The notes under the pieces are model-generated. The model saw only the letters and a list, made by a program, of their open reading frames with translations, was not told the origin of the DNA and did not search any database. The translations under genes were made by a program, and so were the position numbers. From contig JACJYV010000004.1 of assembly GCA_020635905.1 (NCBI GenBank), forward strand, positions 620,001 through 684,000: a stretch of DNA of 64,000 bases. The letters run 5' to 3'. Shown here piece by piece: positions 53,857 to 63,011 of the stretch; the first letter of the stretch is position 1, and each line of letters opens with the position of its first letter. The DNA comes from Bacteroidia bacterium. Its GTDB lineage: Bacteria > Bacteroidota > Bacteroidia > J057 > JADKCL01.

Positions 53857-55062
53857 ATGAAAAACCAATTCTACGCCCTGCTCAGTCTGCCTGCCACGGC
53901 CATGGGCTTTGCCCTTTGTATCCAGATCAGCGCCCTGAGCTGGATACTCAGCACTAAATACGGCCTCAAAGAGGGCGATGTGGGACTGGTGTGGGCCGCA
54001 GGCCCGCTGGCCGGAATTTTCGGCCAGTTGATCATTGGCTTTATCAGCGATAAAGTCTGGTTTTGGGGCGGACGCAGGCGCCCTTTCATCTGGATTGGCG
54101 GCGTCATCGCCGGACTCATGCTCTTCCTGCTGCCCCGGCTCGACGGGGTGGCCGACATGCTGGGCATCGCCAGCATCATTCCTGTGGCCGCCTTCGTGGC
54201 CCTGGCCCTTGACCTCGCCATCAACATTGGCTTTAACCCCACCCGCTCCATCATTGCCGACGTGACACCCGAGGGACAACAGCGCACCAAAGGATATACC
54301 TGGATGCAAACCATCAGCGGCGGCTTTGGTGTGGCTGCTTATTTCATTGGCGCCATCTGGAATAATTATGCCCTCATCTGGACGGGTATCATCCTTGTGC
54401 CCTTATTTACCCTGATTCCGCCCCTCTTCATCAAAGAACCTCGTGAACAAACCCAGTCCAGCGACCAAAGTCAATCCCCCAAAACCACCCAGACGGGACA
54501 GATTGCCCGCATATTCATCGCCCACGCCTTCACCTGGCTGGGGGTGCAAACCATGTTTGTGTACATCTTTTTTTACATCAAAGACAAATTTGGCCTGCCC
54601 GGCAACGACGAGATTGGACAGGTCATCGCATGGGCCTTTCTGGTGCTCAACGTAGTTGGATTTATTCTGCCAGCTCTGGTGCTCGAGCCCCTGTCCCGCA
54701 AAATCGGGCGGGTACGGGTTCACCTTGCGTGCATGGCCGTGATGGCCCTGGGTTACCTGGGCATCGCCCTGGCGGGCAGCGGACCAGTCTTGCTTTATGT
54801 GCTCATGGCAGTGGTGGGCATAGGCTGGGCCGCGGTGGTGAGTCTGCCCTTCGCTATCCTGGCCGACAAAGTCGAGCAAAGTAAAATGGGCACCTTCATG
54901 GGTATTTTCAACCTTTCCGTAGTCCTTCCCCAACTGGTAGTCAGCTTCGTGGTGGGCGGTCTGGTCGAAACCATGACCGACAAAAGCGGAATATTCTGGA
55001 TCTGCGCTGGAAGTCTGGCCATTTCCGCCCTGCTCTGGGGTCTGGTCAGGGAAAAAGAGTAA
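53857..55062 (+). CDS. SLC45/GPH-like MFS sugar transporter B
   Basis: A 401-residue membrane protein with 12 helices and the family marks IIGFISDKVWFWGGRRRPFIWIGG and NPTRSIIADVTPEGQQRTKGY, shortened here as IIGFISDKVW, GGRRRPFIW and RSIIADVTPEGQQRTKG. It shares these blocks with transporter A across the divergent gap but differs enough to be a paralogue, not a recent copy. Probably a maltose/sucrose-type proton symporter in the inner membrane. Its start lies directly behind the gtaaacc tandem array. The two may share a divergent regulatory region and take up amylase products made by the 47985 enzyme. Confidence 0.88.
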   Translation: MKNQFYALLSLPATAMGFALCIQISALSWILSTKYGLKEGDVGLVWAAGPLAGIFGQLIIGFISDKVWFWGGRRRPFIWIGGVIAGLMLFLLPRLDGVADMLGIASIIPVAAFVALALDLAINIGFNPTRSIIADVTPEGQQRTKGYTWMQTISGGFGVAAYFIGAIWNNYALIWTGIILVPLFTLIPPLFIKEPREQTQSSDQSQSPKTTQTGQIARIFIAHAFTWLGVQTMFVYIFFYIKDKFGLPGNDEIGQVIAWAFLVLNVVGFILPALVLEPLSRKIGRVRVHLACMAVMALGYLGIALAGSGPVLLYVLMAVVGIGWAAVVSLPFAILADKVEQSKMGTFMGIFNLSVVLPQLVVSFVVGGLVETMTDKSGIFWICAGSLAISALLWGLVREKE

Positions 55063-55256
55063 TTTGGGAGCGGTCAGCTTTCAGCTGTCAGTCCCATAAA
55101 GAAGCGAATGCTTCCACATTAACCACAGAACAAAAACACAGCCCTTTGTGCCCTTTGAGACCTTTGTGTTGAAAAAACATTCCAGGAAGCGAAAGCTGTC
55201 AATCAAAAAATCTCCGTGACCTCTTGGAAAACTCTGTGACCTCAGTGGTAAAACAA

Positions 55257-55284
55257 AAAAAGGGCTTCGCACCGCGAAACCCTT
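55257..55284 (-). terminator. Terminator of the 55312 gene
   Basis: On the minus strand: aagggtttcgc, loop, gcgaagccctt followed by at least seven T. One mismatch in the stem. It lies 28-55 bp after the stop of the minus-strand gene. Confidence 0.7.
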
Positions 55285-55311
55285 CCCTTATTCGATTATT
55301 ACTTTTTATCC

Positions 55312-55782
55312 TCAGGATGGCCAGATGATAGACTCATCGTCCTCAAAACGGGGACCCCACTGAATCTCCTGCAGAATGCCTTCATCAAACCAGAAATTGA
55401 TCATATCATCCTCAGAAGAGATCAGCTTGTGGTCAGGTGATTCGTCGCTGGAGTGATCTTCCACTTCCAGGTCATCCATGCCGCATTCTTCCAGAAAGGC
55501 CAGCACTTCGTCGAAGTCTTCGCCCAGCAGAGATTTTCCCTTGAATTCATAATATTCGGCATTTACCGAAATCACACACAGACGCCAGTCATCTTCCTCA
55601 TCAAAAGAAAAAGAAGCCTCAATTTCGTCGTAGTGCCAATCCTCCGTCTTGATGCCTTCCGTTTCGTAAGCATCCTTTTCGTCGGGTTCTCCCAGGATCT
55701 TTTTCAGTTCATCCCGGCTAATTCCAAATTTGATCGATCCCAGGCCCTGGCCGGGAAGGATTGATTTGATTGCTTCATTCAT
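55312..55782 (-). CDS. Acidic cytoplasmic protein of unknown function
   Basis: 156 residues from the ATG at 55782 (MNEAIKSILPGQGLGSIKFG); an upstream Met at 55812 is less likely. It is strongly acidic and mixed alpha/beta (DELKKILGEPDEKDAYETEG, KTEDWHYDEIEASFSFDEEDDW, GEDFDEVLAFLEECGMDD). The 'G-x-x-x-F-G-x-x-x-x-E-x-x-x-x-L-G-x-P' opening is shared with various small bacterial proteins, including some immunity-like ones, but I cannot assign a family. Single gene with its own terminator. Confidence 0.7.
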   Translation of the reverse strand: MNEAIKSILPGQGLGSIKFGISRDELKKILGEPDEKDAYETEGIKTEDWHYDEIEASFSFDEEDDWRLCVISVNAEYYEFKGKSLLGEDFDEVLAFLEECGMDDLEVEDHSSDESPDHKLISSEDDMINFWFDEGILQEIQWGPRFEDDESIIWPS

Positions 55783-55869
55783 GCCGCAAATATAGGACTG
55801 TCGCGGTAGCAAAAAAAGAAAAGTTTGTGGTTTGCAGTTTGCTTTCTTGCAGGCGTCAAGTATTTAGTT

Positions 55870-56260
55870 AATTGGTCACGCAAAGGCCGCGAAGGGGTTG
55901 TTTTCCGCGTTTCGTGGGTTGAAGGGAGCAAAGATCCCAAAGACAAAACGTATTTGAAAAGGCTTGCTTAGCGTACCGAACGCTTTCGGTATTTGCCACC
56001 CCAACCAACGTAATCCCGAAAGCATTCGCATAGGCGTCAACTTAAGGGCTTAAAGGTCACGCAATCCCGATAGCTATCCGGGATCGCAAATGGGTTGTTT
56101 TCCGCGTTTTGTGGGTTGAAGGGAGCAATCCCGATAGCTATCGGGAGCGCAAAGCTAAAATGCAATTAAACCGTTCAGCTTAGCGTACCGAACGCTTTCG
56201 GTATTTGCCACCCCAACCAACGAAATCCCGAAAGCATTCGGGAGGGCCCAAAATTCTTGG
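55870..56260. repeat. Cluster of palindromic intergenic repeats
   Basis: The gap 55813-56352 contains no gene. It carries two copies of the 'ggggttgttttccgcgtttcgtgggttgaag'-type block (long form elsewhere at 52.1 kb), alternating with tcccgatagctatcggga (about 56065 and 56126) and taccgaacgctttcggta (about 55973 and 56187), plus cccgaaagcattcggg near 56226. A second pair of identical runs (tagcgtaccgaacgctttcg followed by gtatttgccaccccaaccaac) lies at about 55968-56008 and 56182-56222. Confidence 0.8.
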
Positions 56261-56352
56261 CGATCCCGATTTCTATCGTGATTGCGATCCTTTCCCAAAT
56301 GGGCAATTCTGAGCCAACTCCAACCCAGAGATTCAAAGATTCCCGATTTTTC

Positions 56353-56712
56353 CTAAATCAACTCAGGATCCTTCACTGTGAAATCATTCTCCTGATCTCC
56401 TGTATTCAGGGTGCCTTTGGGTTCAAACAGCATCATCCAGCACTCTTCTTCTGCATAAGGCTGATGCTCCACCTGGCGCGGAATAATGCACATTTCACCT
56501 TCCTTCAATTCCACCACCGAATCACGAAAACGAATCCCCATCTCCCCCTTCACCACAAAAAACAATTCGTCTTCGCCAGCATGGAGGTGCCAGGGAAATT
56601 CTCCCTGAATCTTGACCAGTTTTACTTCCTGCCCGTTCAGTTCGCCCACCACGCGGGGGCTCCAGTGTTCCTGAAACAGGCCGAATTTCTCATTCAGATT
56701 GATGGTTTTCAT
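56353..56712 (-). CDS. Small cupin-domain protein
   Basis: 119 residues from the ATG at 56712 (MKTINLNEKFGLF); the longer frame from 56775 would run within the methyltransferase gene. A single cupin barrel: WHLHAGEDELFFVVKGEMGI (motif 1 with H-x-H and E) and GEMCIIPRQVEHQPYAEEE (motif 2 with His). These His/Glu residues would hold a metal. Small stand-alone cupins act as isomerases, dioxygenases or metabolite sensors; the substrate is unknown. The start overlaps the 3' end of the RlmKL-like gene by 23 bp, so the pair is co-transcribed. Confidence 0.85.
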   Translation of the reverse strand: MKTINLNEKFGLFQEHWSPRVVGELNGQEVKLVKIQGEFPWHLHAGEDELFFVVKGEMGIRFRDSVVELKEGEMCIIPRQVEHQPYAEEECWMMLFEPKGTLNTGDQENDFTVKDPELI

Positions 56713-57880
56713 GGGATTCTCTTTCTTCAGGGGTGAAAATATCATAACCGCGGTACCAGCAATCCAGCTTGCCATTCAGCAATTCAAAGGATTTATTTCT
56801 GCCGGGTTTCATGCCAATTTTGCGCAGGGCATTCTGGTTGGAGGTGATGACCCAGGCCTCCCAGCCCTGCCAGTTTTCCTTCAGGGTATCGCCAATGCTG
56901 CGGTAAAAACGGTCAATTTCTTCCATTTCCATGCGCTCCCCGTAGGGCGGATTCATGACCAGCAGACCCTTTTCCGCAGGGGCTTCCAGTTTTTCAAAGG
57001 CGCATTTCTCCACCTTCACATATTTTGAAAGTCCGGCCAGTTCCACGTTTCTAGAAGCGAGCTTGAGGGAAACGGGGGATTTGTCTGAGGCCAGAATGGG
57101 GAATTTTACCTCACGGATGGCATCTTTGGCTTCCTCAATCAGGCGGATGTGGCGGGTTTTATTATAATTGGGCCATTTCTGGTAGCCAAATCCCTTGCGC
57201 AGCAACCCGGGCGCAAAATTCGCAGCCATCATGGCCGCTTCAATGGCAATGGTGCCCGAGCCGCACATGGGGTCCACAAATGGCCGGTCGCCCGCATAGC
57301 CTGCCAGTCCGAGCATGCCGGCGGCCAGCACCTCGTTGATGGGTGCCTCATTGGTGCCCAGACGGTATCCCCGGCGATTCAGCAGGTCGCCCGAGGAATC
57401 CAGGGAGATATTGGCCTCGTCCCCAAATACCCGCAGGTGAATGCGCAAATCAGGCAAAATGGTATTCACAGAGGGCCTTCTGCCGCCCATTTTTTCCCGC
57501 AACTGATCCACGATTGCATCCTTGGCTTTCAGCATGGGAAATTTGGTATGGTTGAAATGCGGACTGTAAACGGGCCCTTCGATCAGGAAAGTGGTGGTGG
57601 GGGTAAACCATTCAGACCAGTCCACCTGCTTGACTCCGCGGTACAATTCGTTGGCCGTGGTAGCTTTGAAGCGATTGAGGGGAAAAAGCACCCGCAGGGC
57701 ACTGCGCAGCCAGATATTGCACTTATACATCAGGTCCAGATCGCCGGTAAAAGTCACCGCACGGGTCAGGGGGCGAATGTCCTCCGCCCCCAGGGCTTCC
57801 AGTTCTCGGACCAGCACGGGCTCAAGGCCCTGCAGGGTCACCGCGGTCAGGTGAATTTTGCTTTTATGCTCACTTTCCAT
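56690..57880 (-). CDS. rlmL: THUMP-domain 23S rRNA guanine-N2 methyltransferase (RlmKL/RlmL-like)
   Basis: A 396-residue protein, start chosen at 57880 (MESEHKSKIHLTAVTLQGLE), where the family N-terminus begins; a Met at 57913 is also possible. It has an N-terminal THUMP region (~15-165), then the Rossmann MTase with motif I DPMCGSGTIAIEAA (~203-216) and the catalytic NPPYGER (~310-316) of N2-guanine/N6-adenine type enzymes. It methylates G2445 in 23S rRNA in the E. coli counterpart, which is fused to RlmK; here the RlmK part is absent, as in most Bacteroidota. Cytoplasmic. It is divergent from the glycosyltransferase gene (54 bp). Confidence 0.88.
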   Translation of the reverse strand: MESEHKSKIHLTAVTLQGLEPVLVRELEALGAEDIRPLTRAVTFTGDLDLMYKCNIWLRSALRVLFPLNRFKATTANELYRGVKQVDWSEWFTPTTTFLIEGPVYSPHFNHTKFPMLKAKDAIVDQLREKMGGRRPSVNTILPDLRIHLRVFGDEANISLDSSGDLLNRRGYRLGTNEAPINEVLAAGMLGLAGYAGDRPFVDPMCGSGTIAIEAAMMAANFAPGLLRKGFGYQKWPNYNKTRHIRLIEEAKDAIREVKFPILASDKSPVSLKLASRNVELAGLSKYVKVEKCAFEKLEAPAEKGLLVMNPPYGERMEMEEIDRFYRSIGDTLKENWQGWEAWVITSNQNALRKIGMKPGRNKSFELLNGKLDCWYRGYDIFTPEERESHENHQSE

Positions 57881-57934
57881 GACGCAAGTTTCTACTTTTT
57901 TTCTTTTCCGCAAAGTTGCGCAATTTTACCCCAG

Positions 57935-59491
57935 ATGAACTTCCTCCTCCATTTGAGATTTCGTCTGCGGAATGGGTTGCAAAATCCCCTGCCTGTGATC
58001 CTGTTGGGCTCCATTTTGCTGGCCGGATATTTTCCTTTTTTTCTTCACCTCGACAAGCTGACCATCCGCCCCTGGGATGAGTCGCGCAATGCGGTCAATG
58101 CGATTGAGATGGCCGACGGCGGCAGCCTGATTGCCCCGACTTTTGATCATTTGCCCGAAAACTGGAACACCAAGCCGCCTCTGCTTTTCTGGTTGCAGGC
58201 GGGTCTGATGCAGGTGGTGGGCCATAATGAGCTGGCGGTACGCCTGCCTTCGGCCTGCGCAGGACTGGGCATTTGCCTGATTTTGCTGCTTTGGGGTGGA
58301 AAACTGGGTGATAGCAGGCCTGCAGGTTGGCTGGCTGCAGTGGTCATGATGACCGTGAGTGGATTTTTTCACTGGCATGGGGCCCGTCAGGGAGATTTTG
58401 ATGCCTTGCTGGTCTTCTTTTTGCTGGTTTCAGCCCTGTCCTGGTATGAATTCCTGCATGGAAGTCCTGATTTTTCCTCCAGATACCTGTTTCTGGCTGT
58501 GGTGGCCGTGGGACTGGCCGTTTTTACCAAGGCAGTGGCCGGATTTTTCCTGTTACCTGGTTTGTTCCTGTGGACCCTTTTGCAAGGCAAACTGGGTTGG
58601 GTTTTGCAGCAAAAACGCCTTTATCTTTATGGAATGGGCTTTCTTTTGGTGCTGGCTCTCTACCTGAGTTGGCGCGAAATGCTGGTGCCGGGCTTTCTCA
58701 AAGCCCTCAATCAGCACGAATTGATGGGGCGTTTCTTTGATGTGACCGAAAACAGTCCCGGGCCTTTTTCATTTTACTTTGAGAATTGGTGGAAAGATCG
58801 TTTTACCCCCTGGAATTACCTTCTGCCCGCTTCCCTCCTGGCTGGATTGCTGTTTGCCCGACCTGCCCAAAGGCGATTATTGCTTTATTGCCTGGTTCTG
58901 GGGGGGACTTATCTGCTGATGGTTTCTGCCTCCAAAACCAAAATGATGTGGTATGATTTGCCAGCCTACCCTTTTGCGGCCCTGATCACAGGTCTTGGGT
59001 TAAGCAGCCTGATTCAGCGGATTCTGGAAAGGTTTGTTGCGGTAAGAAAGGTTCAGCATCTTCTTACCCTCCTCACTTTGCTGATTTTTGTCTGCCTTTC
59101 CGTTTATCCCTATCAAAGAATCCTCAGCAAGGTGTATTTCCCCAAAGAGGATGGCACCGAGCGGGAACAATACGGGAGGTTTATTCATTACCTTTCCGCC
59201 CAGCGTCCCGATCTGAAGGCCTACACGGCCATTAACAAGGAGTATAACGCGGGATTGCTGTTTTACCGCCACCAGGCCCGCATCGAAAACGGAGTCGTAG
59301 TGGGTAAAAAGATGGTGGACAAACACGAGTTTGAGCCGGGCGAACTGGCTTTTACCTGCTATGCAGATCTGCTGGCCACTTTGCAGGCAAAGTACCACCT
59401 GCGGGAATTGGAACGCAAAACCTACCCGGTGGCTTTTGGCAACCGTACCTGTGATTGTGTGCTGTTTGAAGTCATGGCCCCGGTCGAATGA
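57935..59491 (+). CDS. GT-C family (ArnT/GT39/GT83-like) membrane glycosyltransferase
   Basis: 518 residues from the ATG at 57935 (MNFLLHLRFRLRNGLQ); the frame is open far upstream, but that part is the reverse shadow of the methyltransferase gene. About 10-12 membrane helices. The first periplasmic loop has RPWDESRNAVNAIEMADGGS (catalytic-type Asp48-Glu49), then NWNTKPPLLFWLQAG, typical of the PMT/ArnT family using polyprenyl-phosphate sugars. The C-terminal domain is soluble and ends near NRTCDCVLFEV. It probably glycosylates lipid A or a surface glycan in the inner membrane. A second GT-C protein (60827) lies two genes downstream. Confidence 0.85.
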   Translation: MNFLLHLRFRLRNGLQNPLPVILLGSILLAGYFPFFLHLDKLTIRPWDESRNAVNAIEMADGGSLIAPTFDHLPENWNTKPPLLFWLQAGLMQVVGHNELAVRLPSACAGLGICLILLLWGGKLGDSRPAGWLAAVVMMTVSGFFHWHGARQGDFDALLVFFLLVSALSWYEFLHGSPDFSSRYLFLAVVAVGLAVFTKAVAGFFLLPGLFLWTLLQGKLGWVLQQKRLYLYGMGFLLVLALYLSWREMLVPGFLKALNQHELMGRFFDVTENSPGPFSFYFENWWKDRFTPWNYLLPASLLAGLLFARPAQRRLLLYCLVLGGTYLLMVSASKTKMMWYDLPAYPFAALITGLGLSSLIQRILERFVAVRKVQHLLTLLTLLIFVCLSVYPYQRILSKVYFPKEDGTEREQYGRFIHYLSAQRPDLKAYTAINKEYNAGLLFYRHQARIENGVVVGKKMVDKHEFEPGELAFTCYADLLATLQAKYHLRELERKTYPVAFGNRTCDCVLFEVMAPVE

Positions 59492-59772
59492 GATTCCGGG
59501 AACCTCTAAAAACTTCGAATCTCTGCGTTGGACTTGTTTCAGAAATGCTCATTTACTAAAGTAAACTGCGCTTTCTTCACCTGCGTCCGCCTTGATCTTC
59601 TTTGTTTTAAGAGTTCCCCTGATATTCAAATTCCTGCTTCAGATATACAATAAGCGCTCCCGGTCTCCGTTTATGAAATGCCCGAACAATTGCTCTGTGG
59701 GGTTGAATTTTCCTTTGAATTATGCCCCAATGGGCTTATTTTTGGGCCTCAAAATTAATAACAGGTAATAAA

Positions 59773-60801
59773 ATGAGTGATCATTACTACGCTGGAGGTT
59801 CCTCAGTTTCGAATTCATCCAATCCCGATTTAGACGACCGCATCAAGGATAAGGTGCAGAAAATCAAAGACCTGGAAAGAGAAGTTGGGAAAGTGGTGGT
59901 TGGACAACAAAAAATGATCAACCGTTTGCTGGTGGGTCTGTTTACCAACGGACATATTCTGCTGGAAGGGGTGCCCGGCCTGGCCAAAACCCTGACCATC
60001 AGTTCGCTGGCCCGGGCTCTGCACCTCGAATTCAAACGGATTCAGTTTACCCCCGACCTGCTGCCTGCCGACCTGGTGGGTACCCTCATCTACAACCAGA
60101 AAGAGAGTTCCTTTGAAGTAAAAAAGGGCCCCATCTTCGCCAATATCGTACTGGCCGACGAGATCAACCGTTCCCCTGCCAAGGTGCAAAGCGCCCTGCT
60201 GGAAGCCATGCAGGAGAAGCAGGTGACCATTGGTGAAACCACTTATTCCCTGGATAAACCTTTTCTTGTACTGGCTACGCAAAACCCTGTGGAACAGGAA
60301 GGTACCTACCCTCTGCCTGAAGCACAGGTTGACCGCTTTATGATGCGGGTTTTTGTGGAATATCCCAGCCGCGACGAGGAAAAAGAAATCATGCGTCGCA
60401 TGGCCAGAACGGGAGACGGCAACGAGATCCGTACCGTGATGACCAAGGACGAAATTTTCCAGATCCGTAAACTCGTGGATCAGGTGCGCCTGAGCGAAAA
60501 GCTGGAAGATTACATCATAGATATTGTGATGGCTTCGCGTAATCCGCAGAAGTTCAATGTGCCCGACATGGCCAATTACATCGAATTTGGCGCTTCGCCC
60601 CGTGCCTCAATCGCGCTCAACCTGGGCGCAAAATGCCATGCCTTCATGGAAGGACGCTCGTTTGTGCTGCCCGAAGACATCAAGGCCATCGCCAAAGACG
60701 TGCTCAACCACCGCATCATCCTCAATTACGAAGCAGAAGCCGAGGAAATCAGCACCAACGACTGCGTGGATGCCATTCTTCGCACTTTGGTGATCAATTA
60801 A
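59773..60801 (+). CDS. MoxR-family AAA+ ATPase
   Basis: 342 residues from the ATG at 59773 (MSDHYYAGG); an ATG at 59722 would add 17 unlikely residues. Walker A GVPGLAKT (66-73), Walker B IVLADEINRSP (125-), sensor 1 LATQNPVEQEGTYPLPEAQVDRF, here split, then the arginine finger region and C-terminal lid. This is a complete MoxR protein (chaperone-like ATPase that works with VWA-domain partners). MoxR genes are usually followed by DUF58 and VWA membrane proteins, but here the next gene is a GT-C glycosyltransferase, so the partners must be elsewhere. Cytoplasmic. Confidence 0.93.
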   Translation: MSDHYYAGGSSVSNSSNPDLDDRIKDKVQKIKDLEREVGKVVVGQQKMINRLLVGLFTNGHILLEGVPGLAKTLTISSLARALHLEFKRIQFTPDLLPADLVGTLIYNQKESSFEVKKGPIFANIVLADEINRSPAKVQSALLEAMQEKQVTIGETTYSLDKPFLVLATQNPVEQEGTYPLPEAQVDRFMMRVFVEYPSRDEEKEIMRRMARTGDGNEIRTVMTKDEIFQIRKLVDQVRLSEKLEDYIIDIVMASRNPQKFNVPDMANYIEFGASPRASIALNLGAKCHAFMEGRSFVLPEDIKAIAKDVLNHRIILNYEAEAEEISTNDCVDAILRTLVIN

Positions 60802-60826
60802 GCCTGCATTTTTGTAGCTTGTTCCC

Positions 60827-62410
60827 ATGAAGGATCGCCGGCTTGCGCTGACCCTCGGGGGAATTTTCCTGCTCAGCCTCACCGGGGCCTGGTTGCTGCG
60901 TTTCTGCCCAGACGATGCCTTTATCACCTTTCGTTATGCCCAAAATCTTGCTTTGGGCCATGGTCCCGTCTGGAATGCGGGCGAGCAACCCGTGGAGGGC
61001 TACTCCACCTTTTTGTGGATGTTGCTGATGTCCCTGCCCCATTTTCTCCATCTGGATGTCCTGCTGTTTGCCCGGCTGGCAGGATTGATTTCCCTGGCTG
61101 GCATGTTGGGATTTGCCTGGAAAATATTCCGCCGCCAGTTGGATAAAGGGCCTTCCCTCCTGCTGCTGGCCTTGCTGGGAACGCATTTTACCCTGATGTC
61201 CTTTGCTACCTCGGGTATGGAAACAGTGTTTTTTGGCTTCCTGGTGGTACTAAATGCCTGGCTGTATGAGCGGTTTTTGCAGCGGGGAATGCAGTCGGGG
61301 TTTGAAGCGTTCTTAATGGGGTTGGCACTAGCCCTTTTGCCTCTCACCCGTCCCGAAGGTGCCTTTTTTGCCCTGCCCCTGGCCGGAGTGGTTGCCTGGA
61401 AGATTCAAAAAAGTACCACAAACCGGGCACCCATTCTGCTGCTGTTGCTGGGATTTGGGATTCCTGTAGTAAGCTGGCTGGTTTGGAAAATCGCCTTCTA
61501 CGGGGAAATTTTGCCCAATACCTTCTACGCCAAAACAGGAAACGTTTCTCTGCTCAAAGGGATGTTGTATGCAGGATTATTTGGCATGAGCTTTTTCCTT
61601 CCCCTCGTCCTGGTGTTTCCCCTGAAAAATGTGCTCAAATCCGTCCGTGCAATGGGGATATATGCCCTGTGGCTGATGGGCTGGCTGGTGTACCTGGTAG
61701 TTATCGGGGGTGATTTCATGGAATTTCGCATGTGGATTCCGGTTTTGCCCTTCATTTATCTGCTGGCCGGGAAGTGGATTTTCAGGCCGGAAGTGGGCAG
61801 ATTCAGGGGATTTTTGGTGCTGGCTCTGCTGGCCCTGAGCAACCTGGTGCATGGATTTTCTTTCGGGAAATTGTACTATACGGGATTTGTGATCAGCCGC
61901 GGGCGGCTGGATCATGAAGTGGCCGAGCCCGCCCGGGGGCTGGCCGATCTGGGTCGTAATCTGGCCGGTTTGCTGGGCAGGCCCTCCGACCTGCGTCTGG
62001 CGGTGAGCCAGGCCGGGGCCCTGCCCTATTATGCCGGCCTCCCCTGCACCGACATTCTGGGACTTAATGATGCCTGGGTGGCCCGAAACGGAAAGATTAT
62101 TTCCACCACGCCCGGTCACCAGCGCAGCGCCGATCCCGCGTATCTGCAAACCCAGGGCGTCAACTGGATTGTGGGTCGGCTGGTCTATGCCTCCAAAGCA
62201 GATTTTCCCACCGAAAATCCTGAACAGCGGCCCGAAATCAGGCAGTTATGTCTGCTGGAAGAGGGCCAGGAAATGACCCGCTTTGTGCATGCCCTGTTGT
62301 ATATCCCCCTGCGGGATGGCTCCTGGTGGGTTGCCGCAGAAATGAAAAGACACCCCGACACCGACGATCTGGTGGCCCGCAATCTCATCCTGCGGCAAAA
62401 ATTGCCCTGA
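60827..62410 (+). CDS. GT-C-type membrane glycosyltransferase (AftB-like)
   Basis: A 527-residue membrane protein with about 10-11 helices. The N-terminus has FCPDDAFITFRYAQNLALGHG (catalytic-type Asp29-Asp30) and VWNAGEQPVEGYSTFLWMLL, a pattern shared with actinobacterial AftB-like arabinofuranosyltransferases and other polyprenyl-sugar GT-C enzymes. The C-terminal part is soluble (DLGRNLAGLLGRPSDLRLAV and GVNWIVGRLVYASKADFP). It probably adds a sugar to a surface glycan or protein. It starts 25 bp after moxR in the same direction and precedes tRNA-Arg by 67 bp. Confidence 0.82.
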   Translation: MKDRRLALTLGGIFLLSLTGAWLLRFCPDDAFITFRYAQNLALGHGPVWNAGEQPVEGYSTFLWMLLMSLPHFLHLDVLLFARLAGLISLAGMLGFAWKIFRRQLDKGPSLLLLALLGTHFTLMSFATSGMETVFFGFLVVLNAWLYERFLQRGMQSGFEAFLMGLALALLPLTRPEGAFFALPLAGVVAWKIQKSTTNRAPILLLLLGFGIPVVSWLVWKIAFYGEILPNTFYAKTGNVSLLKGMLYAGLFGMSFFLPLVLVFPLKNVLKSVRAMGIYALWLMGWLVYLVVIGGDFMEFRMWIPVLPFIYLLAGKWIFRPEVGRFRGFLVLALLALSNLVHGFSFGKLYYTGFVISRGRLDHEVAEPARGLADLGRNLAGLLGRPSDLRLAVSQAGALPYYAGLPCTDILGLNDAWVARNGKIISTTPGHQRSADPAYLQTQGVNWIVGRLVYASKADFPTENPEQRPEIRQLCLLEEGQEMTRFVHALLYIPLRDGSWWVAAEMKRHPDTDDLVARNLILRQKLP

Positions 62411-62433
62411 GCACAAAAATATTTGCAAAAATA

Positions 62434-62464
62434 TTTCGCAATTACTGGCAAAGTCCTATCTTTG
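62434..62464 (+). promoter_or_regulatory. Promoter of tRNA-Arg (Bacteroidota consensus)
   Basis: TTTC (62434-62437), a 19-bp spacer and a perfect -7 box TATCTTTG (62457-62464). Transcription would start about 62470, eight bases before the tRNA. Matches TTTG-N19-TAnnTTTG with one mismatch. Confidence 0.6.
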
Positions 62465-62477
62465 CCCTCCGATAGTC

Positions 62478-62551
62478 GCACCTGTAGCTCAACTGGATAG
62501 AGCACCTGACTACGGATCAGGAGGTTTGGGGTTCGAATCCCTACAGGTGTA
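62478..62551 (+). tRNA. tRNA-Arg (anticodon ACG)
   Basis: A 74-nt cloverleaf from GCACCTG (62478) to the matching CAGGTGT plus discriminator A (62551). The D arm is GCTC..GAGC, the anticodon stem CCTGA/TCAGG encloses CTACGGA with anticodon ACG, and the T arm is GGGTTCGAATCCC. The 3' CCA is not encoded. It reads CGU and, through inosine, CGC/CGA. Confidence 0.96.
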
Positions 62552-62557
62552 CAAGGC

Positions 62558-62595
62558 AAAAAAGCCCGTTTCTGAATCAGAGACGGGCTTTTTGA
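62558..62595 (+). terminator. Rho-independent terminator after tRNA-Arg
   Basis: aaaaagcccgtttct, loop gaatc, agagacgggcttttt: a 12-bp stem (one wobble) with A and T tracts, starting six bases after the tRNA. Confidence 0.85.
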
Positions 62596-62629
62596 TTGTT
62601 GGGGAGGATTGATTGAAGCGGCTGCAAGT

Positions 62630-62935
62630 TAAAAGCCCCTGACCCTTCGGGTCAGGAGGAAGCCCCGGAGGGGCTTTTCCCTGGTAGAGAATGCCTTCTG
62701 CATTCAATTTGAGCCCCGGAGGGGCGGCTCCTGATTTGTATAGGATTCGCCCCTCCGGGGCTGGCCCGGATTTTGGACCATTTACCCGGGGCTTACGCCC
62801 CGGGCTACCTGGGAGTTGCCCCTCCGGGGCTACTGGGCGGGCCGGTGGCCCGCATGGCAAACTCACCCCTGCCCAAAGGAGATCCCCTCTCTGCCGGTAG
62901 CGGCAAAGAGGGGAAGTTGGGTTACAGGGGGCCAT
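62630..62935. repeat. Cluster of REP-like gccccggaggggc palindromes
   Basis: The gap 62596-63011 contains no gene. gccccggaggggc-type palindromes occur in several copies (about 62662, 62714, 62752 in the inverted form cccctccggggc, and 62819). Related hairpins gcccttcgggtc-like (62640), ccggggcttacgccccgg (62789) and gggcgggccggtggccc (62835) are also present. This looks like REP-type palindromes accumulating behind a tRNA gene. Confidence 0.75.
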
Positions 62936-63011
62936 TGGACGACCATTTTGGAAAACAACATGGTCGTTTCCCTACGCACTGGTTTACGCCCACAAAACAC
63001 AAAATCCCCCT

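Noticed and set aside
57149..57934. Long N-terminal extension of the GT-C glycosyltransferase frame
   Set aside because: The region codes for the methyltransferase on the other strand, and the family N-terminus begins at the ATG at 57935.
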